From an uncultured Spirochaetia bacterium (GTDB lineage Bacteria; Spirochaetota; UBA6919): a DNA stretch of 34,942 nt. The translations under genes and the position numbers were made by a program. Positions 32,713-34,942 of this stretch are shown here, piece after piece. The stretch is taken from contig CAJXGR010000002.1 in NCBI GenBank assembly GCA_913053665.1, positions 1 to 34,942 of the forward strand. Direction: 5' to 3'. The notes under the pieces were generated by a model that saw only the letters and a program-made list of their open reading frames with translations, did no database searches and was not told where the DNA came from. The first letter of the stretch is position 1. Every line of letters begins with the position of its first letter.

Positions 32713-34356
32713 ATGAAAAAGATTCTACTCATCCATCCCAAATCACCAGAAACCTTCTGGCAACTGACTGGAGCTCTTGACATTACCAAGAGAAAAGCAG
32801 TGGTTCCACCTCTTGGGTTGGCAACTCTTGCGGCTATCACTCCTGATCATTATGAAGTCGAGATTATCGACGAAGAAATAGAGGACATAGATTTTGACAC
32901 ACCTTGTGACATTGTTGGGATCACGGGATACACCCTCCATGCCCATAGAATGCATGAAATCGCTAATGAGTTCAGGAAGAGAGGGGTATTAATTGTAGGA
33001 GGAGGACCCTATTGCACGGTTCACAAAGATGAATGCAAGGATCATTTTGATGTATTGGTCTGTGGAGAAGTCGAATTCATCTGGCCCCAGTTTTTATCCG
33101 AGTGGGAAAAAGGAGAACATAAGAACTATTACATAGAGACCGATAAAATATCCTTAGAGGCCACGCCTATCCCAAGATGGGACTTGGTTAAAATGGAGCA
33201 TTACTCTGGGAACATGGTTCAGACCTCACGGGGCTGTCCTTATGATTGTGAGTTTTGTGATGTAGTCGCACTTTTTGGGAGGAAAATGCGCTACAAGTCC
33301 TATGACCGAATCATTGAGGAAATCAGTATTATAGAACAAATGGGCCGAAGGGACCTGTTCCTCGCTGATGACAACTTCATCGGTAACAAACGTTTTGTTA
33401 AAGAACTCCTCCATAGACTCGTTGAGTTCAATAAAACAGTTAAAATACCCGTTCGCTTTATGACCCAGGTGACCCTGAATGTTGCTGAGGATGAAGACCT
33501 TCTGGATCTCTTTCAGGAAGCTAATTTCTATAGCTTCTTTATCGGGATTGAATCTCCTAGCAAAGAGAGTCTCATCGCAACAAACAAGGAACACAACGCT
33601 CGTCTTGATATGGTGGAAGCGATACGAAGGATTCACGCACGGGGTATGTTCATTGTCAGCGGGATGATTGTTGGTTTTGATACTGACGATATGGGTATCT
33701 TTGAAATGCAAAGAAAGTTTTTAAAAGAGACTGGACTTATTATCCCAATGCTAGGGATGCTCACAGCCCCTAAGGGAACCAAGTTATGGGATCGTCTGGA
33801 GAGTGAGGGTCGTCTGATCCCTAACCTGGAAACAGGTGATATGTTTGCTGAAACGAACTTCGTACCAAAACTCATAAAAAAAGAAGACCTGGAAACCAAT
33901 TATCTTCAACTTCTTCAAGATGTGTTTAGACCAGCCCATTTTGCTGAGGCCTTTAAGTCGATGATTGCTCAGGTGGAGGTTCAGAAGATCAAGAAGGATT
34001 CGTCTCTGGCCCGGATGATGGCTCTTTCTAACTTTTACCCTTATGCTCTTAAGGTGACATTCAGATTGATTTCTTACTATCTTTTTTCAGCCGGAAAAGC
34101 CAAACGAAAACTGTTCTTTACTGTGCTTAAGACTGCTGTAAAGAAAAGCATGCTATGTTTTCCCTTGGCCATAGAAGGTTTACTCTATTTTAAAGCCCTA
34201 AACGGCTTTGTGGAAAGCCATAAGATAGATTACTTTGAGCCAAGCCTCATCCAACAGACTCCTAGTGAGACAATTGCTGTGAATACACTGGTTTCAGAGG
34301 AACAGCTAGAAGGACATTTTGCTCAGCAAACGAATGAGAAAGTAGTGAAACATTAA
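32713..34356 (+). CDS. B12-binding radical SAM enzyme with C-terminal DUF4070-like domain
   Basis: 547 aa, AAGGA 6 bases before the ATG. A cobalamin-binding-like N-terminal domain (VPPLGLATLAAITPDHYEVE, VGITGYTLHA, VGGGPYCTVH) is followed by the radical SAM motif GCPYDCEFC (C175, C179, C182) and IGIESPSKESLIATNKEHN, then a C-terminal extension from about residue 390 with the DUF4070 look. Relatives include HpnP-like methylases, so a B12-dependent methylation is possible, but the substrate is unknown. The gene has no close neighbour on its strand. Confidence 0.87.
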   Translation: MKKILLIHPKSPETFWQLTGALDITKRKAVVPPLGLATLAAITPDHYEVEIIDEEIEDIDFDTPCDIVGITGYTLHAHRMHEIANEFRKRGVLIVGGGPYCTVHKDECKDHFDVLVCGEVEFIWPQFLSEWEKGEHKNYYIETDKISLEATPIPRWDLVKMEHYSGNMVQTSRGCPYDCEFCDVVALFGRKMRYKSYDRIIEEISIIEQMGRRDLFLADDNFIGNKRFVKELLHRLVEFNKTVKIPVRFMTQVTLNVAEDEDLLDLFQEANFYSFFIGIESPSKESLIATNKEHNARLDMVEAIRRIHARGMFIVSGMIVGFDTDDMGIFEMQRKFLKETGLIIPMLGMLTAPKGTKLWDRLESEGRLIPNLETGDMFAETNFVPKLIKKEDLETNYLQLLQDVFRPAHFAEAFKSMIAQVEVQKIKKDSSLARMMALSNFYPYALKVTFRLISYYLFSAGKAKRKLFFTVLKTAVKKSMLCFPLAIEGLLYFKALNGFVESHKIDYFEPSLIQQTPSETIAVNTLVSEEQLEGHFAQQTNEKVVKH

Positions 34357-34376
34357 TGTATAGAGCGGGAGATTCT

Positions 34377-34505
34377 TCATAGGGCAGTTTCTTCCTTCAG
34401 AATGACAAGACGCTGACCTGCTTTTTTTAAAATATCTGTTTGGCGACGTACTCTGCTATCCAGGCTAAAAGGAACATTTTCAATTAAAAAAAGTGCTTTT
34501 ACCAT
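34377..34505 (-). pseudogene. Truncated N-terminus of a GT4 glycosyltransferase
   Basis: A 42-codon frame from the ATG at 34505 reads MVKALFLIENVPFSLDSRVR, then RQTDILKKAGQRLVIL. The start, with the RVRRQ motif, matches the opening of GT4 (group 1) glycosyltransferases, normally about 380 aa. The frame ends at 34377, so the gene is a fragment. It is in the roughly 370-base gap between the radical SAM gene and the partial dehydrogenase; nothing else is visible there. Confidence 0.6.
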
Positions 34506-34724
34506 TAGTTACTCTCATATTGGTTTCATACTTGTATTTGTCCACCAGCACTATAATATAAAGGCAAGATTGCAATTAGTCTATGCTTAAATATCAATTG
34601 ATATTGCATGGTAAAACATAATTTTACGGTGTTTAAGATTTAGAATAGGATAATCTAAACTATTTAACAATATTTCATTATTTAAGAAGCCTGAAAAATG
34701 TAAATAAATGACTTGAGTGGCAAA

Positions 34725-34942
34725 ATGCAACGACAATTAGCTTTTAACGTATTAATTAAGAAAATCGAAAATACCTCATCAATATGTGCTGTAATTGGTC
34801 TTGGTTACATAGGCACTGAATTGATGCACGCATTGATTACAGCTGGGTTTAAAACTCATGGATATGACAGAAATTCTGATGCCGTTGAAAGATGTAAAGC
34901 AACTCTTAAACATTTACCAACCCTGGAGCCATGGACTGCGGA
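34725..34942 (+). CDS. Nucleotide-sugar dehydrogenase, N-terminal part (runs off the right edge)
   Basis: Open to the window end. From the ATG at 34725 (GAGTGG upstream) the frame reads MQRQLAFNVLIKKIENTSSI, then CAVIGLGYIGTELMHALITA, GFKTHGYDRNSDAVERCKA and on to the edge. GLGYIG is the NAD-binding motif and GYDRN carries the ribose-binding Asp of UDP-glucose/UDP-ManNAc dehydrogenases (WecC/TviB/Ugd). It presumably begins a further surface-polysaccharide cluster to the right, next to a broken GT4 gene. Confidence 0.75.
   Translation, partial: MQRQLAFNVLIKKIENTSSICAVIGLGYIGTELMHALITAGFKTHGYDRNSDAVERCKATLKHLPTLEPWTA

Noticed and set aside
33226..33711. Long minus-strand frame (161 codons) within the radical SAM gene
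   Set aside because: Shadow of the codon pattern of a well-supported gene; His/Asn-rich composition is atypical.

Overview
The window is a dense, moderately low-GC stretch (about 40% by eye) of a diderm bacterial chromosome. Evidence for two membranes: lipoproteins with lipoboxes, two SurA-N-like periplasmic proteins, SppA, a Tat-exported iron-sulfur oxidoreductase and a MacB/LolCDE-type ABC system. The phylum is not resolved. A regular 23-residue LRR protein and a DUF115/Maf protein would suit a spirochaete or another deep diderm lineage, but that is only a guess. I saw no rRNA, tRNA or CRISPR array.

Layout. (1) 1-3319, minus: ABC ATPase, FtsX-type permease, His-rich lipoprotein and DUF3299-like protein, an arrangement resembling a zinc-limitation operon of gamma-proteobacteria. 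(2) 3524-5154, plus: LRR protein, a decayed MNT/HEPN-like toxin-antitoxin module and an unknown small gene. (3) 5187-11984: surface-glycan genes (two tandem NAD-sugar epimerases, a GT2, a PMT-like membrane glycosyltransferase and a convergent membrane protein), interrupted by a small toxin/immunity-like cassette lying between two copies of the GT2 3' end. (4) 12082-14466, minus: fchA-folD plus two unknown, tightly coupled genes; the FolD has lost key active-site residues. (5) 14596-16551: a methyltransferase, an ankyrin lipoprotein and a Uma2 protein, the last two each preceded by the same 42-bp promoter-bearing repeat. (6) 16674-22021, minus: apparent operon sppA, Tat aldo/keto reductase, SDR, divergent secY. 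(7) 22251-24840: IS110-like remnant, aroC, a sigma-70 factor and a REP-like palindrome. (8) 24837-29278, minus: a large DUF3352-like/YtkA-like fusion and a DUF115/Maf protein. (9) 29454-32474: DUF427 gene, a 55-bp perfect palindrome, a guanylate-kinase/Nudix fusion, a Lys-rich small secreted protein and two SurA-N-like paralogues. (10) 32713-34942: a B12/radical-SAM enzyme, a truncated GT4 N-terminus and the start of a nucleotide-sugar dehydrogenase.

The most coherent functional reading is in the folate cluster: the FolD appears unable to act as a cyclohydrolase, and the adjacent FchA-family protein is of the type that supplies this activity in Methylobacterium. The second notable unit is the sppA-AKR-SDR-secY operon with a degenerate SecY. 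Several scars (promoter duplication, GT2-tail duplication, REP-like palindromes, broken toxin-antitoxin and glycosyltransferase genes) show an accessory, rearranging genome region.
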